Source of the DNA: Tretioscincus oriximinensis
Lineage: Eukaryota > Chordata > Lepidosauria > Squamata > Gymnophthalmidae
Direction of reading: 5' to 3'
Assembly: GCA_022410635.1 (NCBI GenBank)
Contig: JAJVDF010000458.1
Location: forward strand, 642,313 to 706,312
Length of the DNA stretch: 64,000 bases
Positions within the stretch are counted from its first letter, which is position 1. Each line of letters opens with the position of its first letter. A program made the translations under genes and the position numbers. Below, piece by piece: positions 1-13,510 of the stretch. The notes beneath the pieces were generated by a model. That model saw nothing but the letters and a program-made list of their open reading frames with translations, searched no databases and was not told the DNA's origin.

Positions 1-3000
1 GGGGCAGCTGCTACCACACTAAACCCGCTGGGGATTGGTGGACGCTGTGTCTACAGCAGCGGCCTTCCAAGCCCGACAGGGGGGTATCAGGCCTCTGGGT
101 TTGGTGAGGCAGTCTGGATGGCAACGTTCCCTATGATGTTGTCCCCGCTGACTCTGATCCCCTGTCAACTCTGGACTGGACGTTGCGAGCGCCAGTGTAA
201 CAGCTGCCGCTTGCGTGGTCCAGTCCAGAACCNCCATTGGTTCTGCCATTGGCAATGCCACCAATCCCCTGGCCAAACGTGTTCCCTCACAGTGATACCA
301 GGTTTAACCTCTTCCTCTTCATAANGTTTTGTCTAACTGATCACTACAGCTGTGTAGCTGAGACCTAGTGACAATGTTTGCTTATCCCCACCCATTTCCT
401 TCCATCTTCAAGCTTTCCAGTTTGTTGGCTGAGAACAATTGTCTTCTTATCTGAGAGCATTGGTCCCCCTTCTCATTTTAATTGAAGAACAAGATAAAAT
501 ATTAGCAATGGTATTAGTAAAGGCATGGGCTGACAGAAGGAGAGCAACAACTATATGATGTCTATTGTACAATGTTGTAAATCATCCCACAATTACATGC
601 ATACTATGAAGCCCATTCAGTACATAGGCAAATCACACTTTTACTGAAATGATATACAAATGGTCTATGTAATTTGCCTTTCAATTATCAATACAGGAGT
701 GTGCAGTTTATTTAANCTAGAAAAACATGGACTCCACATGTATATCCGGATGAAAGCTAGTAATGTAAGTGGAGTAAAGGAGGATGACTTCATAAAGGAA
801 GATGACATTATGGATTCCAAGTAGAAGAGAGATGATGCAGACCCAATGAGATTTGTNTCTAATGCGTGCTACATTCAAAAGCTATGGAAGAAATACATGG
901 ACATATTAAACCCGTAAAAAACTACTGCTGCTGCTTAAATGAAATGAAATGAAATCCACTGATTTAGCATGAAACAATATGAAATAAAGATCCTCTCTTC
1001 ACTGAATCATGTTCTGGATAATATGACATAAAGATCCTCTATTCCACGAGCTGTGCTCCAGAATAGAAGCATGCAATCTATCTGCAAGATAGTGTACCAT
1101 ATGGCAGAACCTGGATAGGATCTGCTATAATTTGCACCAGTATGTAAATGGTAAGCACCTTTTCTGCAATATAATTCAGAACAAGGCCCAGTTTAGAAAA
1201 GGTCAACGCCTGAGAAAGATGTTTGTCACTCACTTTGTTATTACCTACACATATAGGGCAGGATAGAATAAATAAACAAACAAACAAACATAAATAAATC
1301 TTCCCAATAGTGTAGCTGACAACTGATTGAAGCCTTTATAATAAGAAGGTAATGTGACTAAAACATGAAGTAAAACATGCAACCGTTCGTAAATATTCTT
1401 TTTTTCAATTTTATGATAAAATAGTCTGAAGGTTTTTATGAATCTGTCTTATGGTTTGCAAAAAATATATTTTGTTGACATATTCTACTCAGAAAGCAGG
1501 AAACTGCTAAAAAGCAAATGCAGAAATGAGTAAAGGAAATTAATCATTTAGATAAGCCAGTACAAAACAAGAAAATGAAACTCAATTTAATGCCTGCCTT
1601 TGTTCCTGCAAATAAACAGATGACATCTAAACAGTTTTTTTGGGGAGGAATATCTTTAACAGCAAACATTATAATCAAGGATCGAGAACAAATTGTTTCT
1701 GAAATAAATTCTATAAACTACTAAAATAATGATGTAATCATTTGTCTAATCACTTCTCAGATGTCAAAAGGCGATGTGAAAGGGCAATAAAAGTGGACAG
1801 TCTTGTTTGGAGACAAATTTTGCTCCATTGGATAGAAAGAAACCATACCAGATGATAATAACTCAATTAGAAATCATTTTTTCAGAAAGCTAAATGGTTT
1901 TTTTGTAAATAATGCAGGAAAAAGCACATTGAGAACACAACCGGTATCTTAGGACAAAATAAAGATTTGGAGGAAATTAATTCTTTTGTAAGACTTCAAA
2001 TGAGAAGAATCATAATCCAGGGTTCTTACATAATTTTAATTCGAGTTCAGACTGTTCTGAACTTCAATTTTTTTCTTGCACTGAGAGTAAATGGGGCACC
2101 TAAGGTCAGAGAGCCTGAGCTTTCCCATGTGTCAAAAATAAAGCAACACCTGTGCTGAATGTCAGAGCTCTATTCTGAATATTCATAGTACTTATTAGCC
2201 TGATACGTTTTCCTAAGATAATTTATAGTCCTCAGATAGCATGCCCTTAAAAGCAGTGGGATTAGGTATGATTATAACCTTTATTTTGACTGGGTCAGAA
2301 TGCTATTCCAAGAGGATATAATGTTCTCCACACAGATCAACAAGGATGCCATTGTACTATTTNTAGCATTACTGACAAATGCCTAGATACCTCCATAGAT
2401 TTCCAGCTTTGCCTGGAAGTAATTACAACACAAGAGGAACCAAAACAGAACAATAGAATTGTAAGCAACTAAGTGCTACAAGTCTAGGACTGAAAGAAGC
2501 CCAGAAAACTAGATAACTACACCACCATCATGTTTTTGTCTTGACAAAAACAAATAGCACATTCCGCTGGTGGAAATATGTTGTGAAATCATAATTTAAT
2601 ATCAGAAGTAAACCTCAGCGTGGTCTGGATTTTACACTATGATTCTCTCTCTTCACACTCTGGCACAGTCGCCATGAATTTAGAATCTTCTGTATCTAGC
2701 CTAGTTACAGAAGCGTACATAGCTTCTATATTATCTGAACCGAGGTGATCTTGGGTGTTTGATTTAACATTATAAAGCATTTTACTGAACCATGCAAAAA
2801 CTGGAATGAGAAACAAAATAAATATGGGGAACTCTTTTTGCAGAATGGTTGGATTCAAAGAAATACTTTTGGATTGGGAGCAGGAGAATACTGCCTCATC
2901 TGCTCACCATCAGCTCCTCCAAAGCCCATCTTCCAAAAATCGGACTGTATCATAGAATAGAAATGAGAAGATCAAGAAAAATCAAATATGTTAGAATATG

Positions 3001-3971
3001 TTATTGAAAATATATTAAAACTTGTGACAAAGGGATTTTTCTTTTTTTCTACACAGTATCTGAAATGAAAAGTACACGAAGCAAATTTGAGGCTCAAAGG
3101 ATAGGCGTAAAATACACCAATATGATTTGATACATTCCAATGATGAGATCTCAAGGTGACTCACTGTTTTGGTCAAATGGGGCAAAAAATTATGAAGGTT
3201 CCATTCAATTAAAAGATCCTGCAATACGGGCTAGCAACGTCCAGTGAAACTGTCCTAGGTCTATCCCAATCTATTTTCATTGCCTTCACAACACTGCCAC
3301 CATCTAGTCACCGTTAGCAACAAAACCTCAAAATCTCGAGGTGGTATAACACCATTTACTGATCACCAATAACTAATACATTTCACAGTTGGACAGAACA
3401 TGCATTTATTCCCTCAGAACCAGCTGTCAGGCATGGTAACCTCCCATATAAGGTGGTAGTAATCTGTGTAAAGGCTTTGATGTATGTGGGTGTTTTGTGT
3501 TTCATTATGTTGGTGTTATATATATTATGAATAACAACTAATAAACATCAGCAATTACATCTTAGAAGTAATAATAAAGATTAAAAAAGTGGAAAGATAT
3601 ATGATTGACTTCAGCCAGCACAAAGTGGAATGTGATTCAAGAAGATCTGTCTGAAAAAGACATGTAGTAGAGGTACAGCTTCANGACTGGAGGGACACAA
3701 AACAACATAAAAGGGGGGGGGTACCTGCCTAAGGAAACTGTTCTCAGCAGGAATAAGGTGTGCTGCAAATAGTTCCTGAATACGTCTATTATCATTCTGT
3801 TCACATCTGAGAACTGCGTCTCTATTGCTAGTCNAGCACATCACATTAGTACAGTAATTTGATTAAACTTTCTTCTTGTAAACACTGTAATTTTATTAAT
3901 TTAGTTGATGTGCTATATTAAATTATAACTCTTTGATCAAATTTTGAAATCTGAAATCTTTAAAAACTTAC
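1..3971 (-). other. PLCE1: PLCE1 intron (downstream of the last visible exon), partial
   Basis: Intron sequence that follows the exon ending at 3972; its donor GTAAGT reads on the minus strand from 3971. The next PLCE1 exon is not in the window. The first 330 bases are GC-rich with a short imperfect hairpin (171-189 against 210-228). The rest is AT-rich unique-looking intron with an (AAAC)n run near 1272-1290. One possible short exon at 2637-2800 is listed separately. Nothing else here looks coding. Confidence 0.75.
2637..2800 (-). CDS. Weak candidate terminal exon, unidentified
   Basis: On the minus strand a very good acceptor (pyrimidine-rich tract ending TCATTCCAG) is followed by 54 codons with no stop until TAG at 2637-2639. 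The C-terminal part is polar and coding-like (it contains LDTEDSKFMATVPECEERES). The reading frame needs one base from the previous exon, which is the phase left by the putative nested exon at 47543-47962. That match could be chance, since one in three would fit. No AATAAA was seen close downstream. I do not recognise the peptide, and it is not the next PLCE1 segment. A chance open frame beside a strong AG is a serious alternative. Confidence 0.13.
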
Positions 3972-4186
3972 TGATAGCGGTTTCTGTCTTTCAGTGAATT
4001 TCTTCTGGAATTTCCACCATCATAATCAATAAAATTATCTTCTCCATCATCAGATTCCAAGCTACGGTTACAGCTTCGAATAGTTTGGAAAATATAATTA
4101 GCTGTCGATTCTTTTTCCGTATTATGTAGGCCATCCTGACCTACCCTTTGTAAATAGTTATCTTGTCCACTGTATTCTGAAACAAA
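3972..4186 (-). CDS. PLCE1: PLCE1 internal exon: end of the CDC25 Ras/Rap-GEF domain region
   Basis: Coding exon of phospholipase C epsilon 1, a Ras/Rho effector that hydrolyses PIP2 and also activates Rap1 through an N-terminal CDC25 domain. The 215 bases encode about 71 residues starting [20 protein letters not shown] and running through [16 protein letters not shown] to a basic, serine-containing end (RRNSLKDRN). They match my memory of human PLCE1 just after the LCPRYNSQEETLE segment. The acceptor is TTAG at 4190-4187; a second AG ten bases inside (TTTCAG) would break the frame, so I chose the first. The donor is GTAAGT at 3971, leaving two bases (CA) of a glutamine codon. The acidic/basic linker after the GEF domain appears shortened relative to human. 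No stop or frameshift. Confidence 0.93.
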
Positions 4187-4701
4187 CTAAAAAAACACCC
4201 AAACAATTTAATACTACTAAGGTAAGAACTAATGAATACATAAATACATTTCAGATAGGAATTTCAAGTCACCACCCTTTTCAAGGCAGTTGCCATCTTG
4301 CAGTACCATTTGCCAGATGGAATTCTCTTACGCTTACTTAAACAATAACTTTATGTCTACTTATCAGTAATTCTTCCACCGAGCTGAATGAGATTTAGGA
4401 TTCCAACTTTAATTACTAACCACATTTTAAGCTATATGTTGGGGAGGGGGAAGGGGATTGGCCCAAACGCTATTAATACTATACTAAAACCGTATGAACT
4501 GATCTCTCCTAGTTCTTGGATCTAAGCACAGGCACAGTGTAAGAATGAAATGTTATCCTACAAAGACTGGAATTTACTAATCACAAAGATGAATTTATAC
4601 TGAATCTTTTGCACTCAATTCAAAATATATTTGAGGCCTTAATTCTTGGAAATATGAATTATCAATAGCAATAAAACAATATGGAAAGGAGCATACTACA
4701 T

Positions 4702-4962
4702 TTATTTATTTATTTGTATTTATATCCCGCCCCATACCCGAAGGTCTCAGGGCGGCCTACCATAGGGTGGTGCACATAGCTTTTGTTGCTTTCTCCACAA
4801 CAGACACCCTGTGGAGCAAGTGGGGCTGAGAGAGTTCAAAGAANTGTGACTGGTCCAAGGTCACCCAGCTGGCTTTCATGGAGGAGTGGGGAATCAAACC
4901 AGGAGACTACCCGATAAGAATCCCACACTCAAACCACTACACCAAACTGGCTCTCTATGAGG
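4702..4962 (-). mobile_element. tRNA-derived SINE with L2-type (ATAA)n tail
   Basis: Read on the minus strand, the element begins with a tRNA-like head. Reverse complements of an A box (TGGTGTAGTGGTTTGAG) and a B box (GGTTTGATTCC) are visible near 4950 and 4895. The body passes through the AGCTGGGTGACCTTGGACCA segment and ends in a CAGGGTGTCTG block and a CCTGAGACCTTCGGGTATG tail followed by ATAAATAAATA. The same body recurs at 20400-20745 and 61853-62028, and the tail alone recurs at several sites. The architecture, tRNA head plus L2-like 3' end, is common in lizard genomes; the precise family name is not certain. Confidence 0.8.
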
Positions 4963-7841
4963 TGGTGTTCTAGGATACAGGAAAGAACGCCTGTTGAGGA
5001 ATTGCTGCCCGCAGTAAAGATGGATACGTGAGGGGCTAGCACCATCTCTGAAGAGGTCTGATCACAGGATACCGGCTGTGTCGCACCCCTAAGGCCCTTT
5101 ATAAACTTGCCAGTCACTGCCTTAAACAGATCAATCTCCTCAGCCAATGGCTGTCACAGTAATGGCGATGGCCAGANGTCCCAGTTGACTCTCCTCAGCC
5201 ATTCCCAAAGGTTAGGGGGGGCACTGTTCCCTATCAGGGCGCTTATGCACCATTCCGTTCCTCAATTCCATCAAGGAGGAGGGACATCACCAGCGAAGGG
5301 AAGGGGAGGCTTGATTTTGCCACCTGCTAAAAAGCCCATCTCTAAGATTCTCCTTAAGAGGCTGGTGTCAAGTGGCAGATATGGAAAATGAGGTCAGCAG
5401 TCCTGATGGGTTCATAAGCAAAGGGGCAGAGACATGAGGGGAGGGGCTGCTAACCGAAATTTCAGTTCCCAAGGGAAGGAAATGGGTGACCCCAGGAAGA
5501 AAAATAGCTACATTTCCAGCCCCTCCAGTTCGGCTGGGGGCAGGAATCTGGGCCAGGAATCTGGACTAAGTGTAGAAAGGTGTTGCAAAAAAACGATGAA
5601 AGGAGAAGACTGGAACAAGTGATGCTTTCATACTGAGAAGCAACAGAGGAGTGGGAAGGGCTAACAACCGTACTGGAATGTAAATTAATCTTGGAGGGCA
5701 AAGCCTCTGTTGCTGCCAGCTTGGAATTTGCAGCAAGAATTAACCTCGGTTAAGGCAGGCATTCTTTGCTGTATCTGGAGAACTCAAGTAGTAGGAACCT
5801 GTACCATTTTAGCATCAGAAGTGCTTTGCTGGATCAAACAAATGGTATATATAGTATAGCATACCAAAAGCACTGATGAGTATGGAGCAATTTAAAAAAA
5901 TGCAAATGGACAAAAAAGTAAAATGAGTAAATTTACAAAATTTATTTTTGTTGTCTGGTATCATCAAGTCATAGTCAGCTTCTAGTTGACTAAATGGACA
6001 TCTCCACAGGCACATCTATTCACTTTTCTTGGCAAAGACACAGAATTGATCTGCCATTATCTATTTCTAGGGAGAAGCTGAGGATTGATCTCTCTGCTTT
6101 CAAGGTTGCTTACACTATCATTAAAATATAGCCTGTTTTGACAATTAAAGTATTAATTAGTAAATAACAACACTGATCTAGTACAAGAGTCTGCTCTCAC
6201 AATGGACAAGAAAGACCAACTCATTCTTTAAAGGCATATAACTTAGACAGCCATAAATTCTTCTTTTAGAAGTCATTCAAATCAGAATCCACAGCTACAT
6301 GATGGGTAAATTTTATAGTCCAGTCCTATAGTTTTTTTTAATCTTGTTCTGTATCTTTATCACATAATACAGTTTTAGAAAACAAACACAAAATCTTTTT
6401 TCGTATTCGATCTGTATAAACATCTATAAATGCCTGATTCCCACACACTCTTTCCTAAATGTTGGACACGCCATTATCTGCCTGCCCCATGGAACCACTC
6501 ATGTCCAGCTTTCGATTAACTCAAAAGGTCTATGCTGCATTTCATCTGATTTAGGAGATGGCATTTTGTAAATTCCAAAAGCTACCTCACTCGGATCTTC
6601 AAAATGCAAATTGTAAAAAGATAATTGTCTCTTGGCTCACAGAGAATGTTTGGTATTGTACTAAGGCAAGCACAGCAATGCCTTCTGGGGCTTGTGATGT
6701 CATGAGAATGCCAGGATATAACGAGCACAGAGAGGGAACTGTGAAGAAGTTTGGAGGTAAATGTGAATGTGTTGCCTTGCCTTTTTTTTTTTAAGCGATT
6801 TTAGATTTGTAAGTGGGAAGTAGCCTAAGTCTTCTGTCTTTCTTCAAACAGGGTCAAAAACAATTATTTCAACTAGTATTTGACTTGCAAGACAAAATCA
6901 TGGTGGTCCTGATACAGTTCCAGAATTTAGGCCCTATATCTCTGGTTTTAGATGTGTGTCAGGCTAAATTTTAAAATATGAAAAATTAATCCAAGTGAAA
7001 TAATATTGGGAGTATTTTATTCTGGAGTATTAAAAAACAGTAAAATAGGTAAGCTATGTCTGAAGGCAGTTAATATTCCTAGTAATTCAACTGTCCACTA
7101 TTAGCAACCTATTTGTTACTAAAAAGGTGTACAATTAATGTGAGAGGAATCTTTATTACTCCAAAGAAATGAATCCCTATTAAGGGAATATTACTTTCTT
7201 TCTCAGTTTTGCTCTACTGGTTGAATACATGACACAATACATTCTGTCATGGCAGCCTATGAATCAATTTCATGGAGTTCAGAGAGATTTGGTCAGAAGA
7301 TGAACTTCAATTAAAAAAGCAAGCAAGCACTGAGCTATCATAAGCTTCTTGTATGTGCTTAAGCTTTGAATCCCGGCATAAACTCAAAAGCACAGAATAT
7401 TGTACTCAAAAATTTCACTTACGAAACAGGATTATGATTATTACAGTGGTAATCTTATTAATTTATAAACGGGCACTGGGAATTTACAAAAGGTTGCCAA
7501 GTTCAGAATATAAGAACTCTACAGTAAGAGCACAATAGATACCCTAATTTCACCAATTGCTTTTCATATGATGGCATAAATCTGTGGCTATCCAGAATAC
7601 TTTATGGCCATAGCTGCAATGACAGTAGTCCAAGATATGGCAGACATGTTGCCTTTCAGCTAGTATAGGTTGCAAACAATCACCTGGAAGGTAAAGATAT
7701 GGAAGGCTTGATTCAGGTCATCAGCAAAGTAGTTTCATAAGCTGACATGCAATGTCATTCTAAAAGCTCTCACTTGGCTATGTTTTTTTTTGTCAAAAGA
7801 CTCAAGGGTCATGGAATTGATTCAATTTGGGGAGGATTTAT

Positions 7842-7906
7842 TATTTATTTACATTTCCAAATCACCCTATACCCGAAGGTCTCAGGGCGGTTAACAATAA
7901 ATTTGC
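7842..7906 (-). mobile_element. L2-type LINE/SINE 3' tail fragment
   Basis: TTATTTATTTACATTT is followed by the ACCCGAAGGTCTCAGGGCGG block, the same 3' tail as in the SINE at 4702-4962. No tRNA head or body remains. Confidence 0.7.
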
Positions 7907-8489
7907 TACTGAATGTATCTGCACCCATCTGATTTGAATTCATGGAATTTGGATGGTCTAACTTTGTTTTCATTGCTAATGTCAAGAGATGATACTGACC
8001 ATGATATGCATATTATGTCTGTCAATGGCCATGAATGGAAAAATAAAATCAATCAACACATGCAATCCAAGCCTTGGTAATAGGAATAAACTAACAAGAC
8101 TCTTCATCCTCGATGTGTGTTTTCCCGCAAACAAGCAAAAATTCATTTCAACACACCTACATTCAAGTAAAGTTTAAAAATCTATAATACGTTAATTCTC
8201 AGTTGAAAAACATTTTTTGAAATTATCATAGTTCTAGATAAATAAATGTTTTCATGAGCAGCACCAATCTAAATATATAAAAAGGGAATCGCTGATATGC
8301 AAGATTCTAAGAAGTAGCGACCAATCATAGACCTTGGAACCTTGGTCAGGCATTGCTTGTGCAACTGAAAAAGTAGGCACAGCTAGCTGTCCAATATTTC
8401 AGGAGTTCAGCTTACCAAATGGGATTCAACCTGCTGAAATTTTGGACAGCTGCCTTTCACTCTAACTACCTGGTTGCTGTTGAAGGAAG

Positions 8490-8935
8490 AGGAGGAGTCA
8501 GTTGCAGCAAGCAACATGTAGACTCAGAGGAAGACAAGAAGGCAGAAGAGGAGGCACAGGAAGGACGTGCAAAGGAAGTGGGGAGAGTGAAACAGATGGT
8601 GGATTGGAGACATGTTGGGAAGGTAAGAGTGGAGCTCAGAGAGGGGTGGAGGTCTGGGAGAGAAGGGAACTTGAGACTCTGGGAAGGGGGTTGTGGGAGA
8701 GGGAGAACAGGGAGAGAAGGAAACCTGCAGGATGCTGGGAAGGGAGGCCAGGGAGGGAAGGGAACCTGGGGGTGCTGGGAAAGTGGGTAGAGCAGAGGGA
8801 GAGAAAGGAACCTGGGATGGTGGGAAGGGGGAGAGGGGGAAACAAAGAAACAGCAAATGAAAGGGTGATGGGAGGGGGCAAGGGAAAAAGGGAGTGGGTG
8901 CAAGCATGGATGGCAGCAAGGGGAAGGAAAGGCTA
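8490..8935 (+). repeat. Purine-rich degenerate minisatellite
   Basis: About 450 bases almost free of pyrimidine runs on the plus strand. Units beginning GGGAGAGAAGGGAAC recur at 8656, 8710, 8751 and 8797 (spacing 54, 41 and 46 bases), each followed by a CTGGGA block. Open frames on both strands here are composition artefacts. It lies in a PLCE1 intron, so the pre-mRNA strand is pyrimidine-rich. Confidence 0.75.
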
Positions 8936-9207
8936 AAGCCCATTATATTACCTAATGCAACATGCTAATTCTACTAGTCTAAAAATAATTTGGTTATAGT
9001 GGTAGTCCTGCCGTAGGACAATGCTACCATCTTTACCTGCCTCAGTACTGAGTCATTAGAAATACTGTACTCCAGTTCTTCATTTGGAATCAGTCAACCC
9101 AGCTATTAAGTAAGAACTTCCACATGTCTAAAGTGTGATTTTTTNAAAAAAACTACAAACAGGATTTGTTACAAGATTATTCTGTGTCAATGCTCTCATT
9201 AGTTTAC

Positions 9208-9466
9208 CTCCAGTGTTTCATCTGGGGAGTTATACTGCGGACAAAGTCTGATAAGGTTTGCAGCCCCATCCAACATTTCACAAAGTTCTTTTAAAAATAC
9301 ACCACAGAAAGGAACAACTTTACAGCCTGGGATATTCAGAGCTCTGTTGACAACTTTTCTATATTCAGATGATGATTCATGCTGTGCCATGGCATCTTTC
9401 AAACTTCGCATTGTTTCGATGTCAGACTGATCCATGAATTGCCACATTTTTAAAACCTTTCTTGAC
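9208..9466 (-). CDS. PLCE1: PLCE1 internal exon: core of the CDC25 Ras/Rap-GEF domain
   Basis: 259 bases: one base completing an arginine codon, then 86 codons beginning [19 protein letters not shown] and ending YNSPDETLE. It includes [20 protein letters not shown] and [17 protein letters not shown], nearly identical to human PLCE1 as I remember it. The FCGVFLKEL segment is the conserved core of CDC25-type exchange domains that contacts the small GTPase. The acceptor is AG at 9468-9467. The donor GTAAAC at 9207 lacks the usual G at position +5, so it may be a comparatively weak splice site. The intron to the next exon is 5.0 kb; the intron before it is only 1.35 kb. Open throughout. Confidence 0.97.
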
Positions 9467-11030
<1,564 letters not shown>

Positions 11031-11379
11031 TTATGAAGACCCCTTTCACACTTGGCCTTATTCTGATATATAGGTTGAAATAAGGCCCTGCCATCTGCAC
11101 ATTATCCCAGAATAAGGGCCAAAGTGGAAAGGACCTTATAATCATTCGCTTTAGTAACTGAATTAGTGAATTGGCAAACTAGTACAAATTGTTTTGAAAT
11201 GTTCACATTTCATCATCAAATGAAATAACCCTCTTATAACTGACGTTCAGAAAAAGCTATCCTATAGGCTGATTTAAACTGATTTAATACTTCAATATAT
11301 GTATTTGTCCTTTTCATATTCAAAACACAAAAGGACTCTACCTGAAATAGATCTAAAAACATTGGGATGAAAATGCAAG

Positions 11380-11573
11380 GAAGGAGATATAGATATCAGG
11401 AAAAAAAATTCCTGACAGTAAGAGTGATAAACAAGTGGAACAGGTTGCCATAGGAGATGGTGAGTTATACTTCACACAGAGGCTGTGCAGTCATCTGTCT
11501 GGGATGGTTTAGTGAATCCTGCAATGAGCAAGAGTTGGACCCAATGACCTGGGAGGTCCCTTCCAACTCTAGG
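11380..11573 (+). mobile_element. CR1 LINE, truncated 3' end
   Basis: The CR1 3' UTR is recognisable from the block ATTCCTGACAGTAAGAG, through GTGGAACAGGTTGCC and GCAGTCATCTGTCTGGGATG, to the GGTCCCTTCCAACTCT terminus. The corresponding part of the long CR1 copy ending at 34862 aligns well by eye. Only the last 200 bases of the LINE remain, as usual for target-primed insertion with 5' truncation. Confidence 0.82.
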
Positions 11574-11731
11574 TAGGAAGGGGAGGGGTAGGAAGGAGGC
11601 AGAGGGGTCGGGAGGAGGAAGGAANAGGAGGGATATGGAGGGAGGGAGCAAGTGGAAGAAGGAGGAGGAGGAAGTAAGATGGGTCCCTAGATAGAGAGGA
11701 AGGGAGGGAGAGGAAAAACAAGGGGTTGGGG
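11574..11731 (+). repeat. Purine (GGAAGG)n tract
   Basis: G/A-only sequence of irregular GGAGGAAGG units immediately after the CR1 3' terminus. Simple repeats often grow from LINE 3' ends. Not coding. Confidence 0.8.
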
Positions 11732-12009
11732 GAGGAGATACATACACCCCGCAAATTTTTGAAGGTCTCCACTAGTACTATTAAAAAGGAAAATGAATGC
11801 TGCATTCTCCTTAGAAAATAAAAGAATAAAACCTGGACACATTTGTTTGGTTTAGCAATATTAAACTAACTCTGGTGTTATCAGCTGAGTTCAAAATAAT
11901 AAAGTTTCTACATAAATGCATGAAGGCTAATGTGTTGACATAACATGAGAAAAGTTGATGGGAACGTAGCCTTTATAGAGACACATAAAGTACATTTGAC
12001 AGTTTGTGT

Positions 12010-13510
12010 AAAATTCCTAGAGTTTTTTTTAATGTTTATTTGTTTATTTGAAAACTAAACCAAAACACAAGCTTTAAGACCATAAACAAAACAAGGCACA
12101 ACGCACAAAAAAGAAAAGAGCAAAAGTCAACTAACATCTAACAAGAAATCGCTTGGAAAGTTGAAGTGCTACAATATTTCACTGTTGATTTTTCAGTTAG
12201 AAGATCAGTGCCCGGTTCCTTCCTAGGTGAAAGGTAAAGGATATCACTTTATCCCATTTGTTTCCACTTAGTATTTTTTTAAGTCTCAAATGAAACATTC
12301 CTCTCTAAGGAAGTAAAAAAAGCACAATTTTTTACATATACACGTATTTATCCCAATTTTCTATGGTCCATATTCTACTATCTTTCCAACCCTTTGCGAC
12401 CTGGGCTGCTCATGTAGCTGTTTAACATTGCACAGCTGCATACCTACAAAGAAAGAAACAATTTTGAAGAAATCAATTCATTTTGTGGTTCTCTCTCCTC
12501 CCCAGCCCTGTTTGGGCCCTGTTTCAGTGGCCACACAAGACAAGGGAGAATTGGATGCCCAATCGACTGCTTGCAGCACAAGTGGCAAGGTCTTTTTTTT
12601 CTCTTTTAAATACAACTCTGGTTTTGTGCCAGCTTTTATTGTGCAAACCTTGGGTGATAGGTCCTTGGGGTCTTCTGGCACCCCTGTCCCATCCAGCGTT
12701 CCATCCGTACTGCATCGGGACAATCTCCGCAGGTATGCTTTCACTACAGATAAGCCATAGCGAGTGCAGAAGTTACTCTGCAGTTGCTACAGTTTTCTTG
12801 AAGGAATTTCACTCAGACCTTGTATTGCTATGGGGTCAATGCATGGCCACCTCATTTTCCATCTGCTGTAAATCCAAAACTAGTCAGGCAAGCACTGAGT
12901 CACACAGTTTTCCTGTAGTGAACAGCATGAGGAACATTTTTCTGCCAGAGTCCATTTGGATATTTTTAACATCATGTGAGGATTGTTTCTACCCAAGACN
13001 TGCATCCCAGACCTCCCCAAGACCACACCACTCCCTTGCCCATTTCTTCTCCCCCACCCAGATCACGATATATGGACTTTTCAATGCCCTCCAGACCCCT
13101 CTCCATTCCTCCTCTTTTTGTACTTCATGTTTTANCAAAGTGAGGAACCATTATTTAGCCAGGGAAACTAAATTGCCATGCCCTGTTTCGGACGAAATGG
13201 TTCCAACCCCCAAGCCTTGCTGTAGTGGGAACTTAGCATATAAACCTTTAACTAATTGCATAGTTTTAACAAATTGTGTCATACAGTACATAATTGTTTC
13301 CAATGTAGTTTTTCCATTTTTACTAATTTATACTTATTTCCAAACTGTTGATACACATGGCCTCCATTATTTTATCTAATCCTATTATAAAGCGATTTAT
13401 CTGAAAGTAAATTCCAAAGGCAGATTACACTGCGAATTAAATTCTTCCCTATATCCTTTCCTATTCTCTACCTGCTTCTATCTTTATTTTTCAAAGAATT
13501 CTTGGATATT
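12010..13510 (-). mobile_element. Possible LINE 3' region
   Basis: The left edge (TTTAATGTTTATTTGTTTAT, then a stretch rich in AAACAAAACAAG) looks like the reversed A-rich end of a LINE, and the following 1.4 kb has the composition of an old 3' UTR. A 298-codon frame runs through it on the plus strand but contains no recognisable domain. Identity with a known family is not established. Confidence 0.3.

Larger units (their letters stand above)
4187..9207 (-). other. PLCE1: PLCE1 intron, 5.0 kb
   Basis: Intron between the exons at 9208-9466 and 3972-4186. It contains an L2-tailed tRNA SINE (4702-4962), an L2-type 3' tail (7842-7906) and a purine-rich minisatellite (8490-8935). 4970-5420 is GC-richer sequence that I could not assign. 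5420-7840, 7907-8465 and 8936-9207 show no gene or clear repeat. Confidence 0.85.

Noticed and set aside
12483..13379. 298-codon open frame on the plus strand
   Set aside because: Low-information composition, no domain, no splice or start context, contains N positions, and lies in LINE-like 3' UTR sequence.
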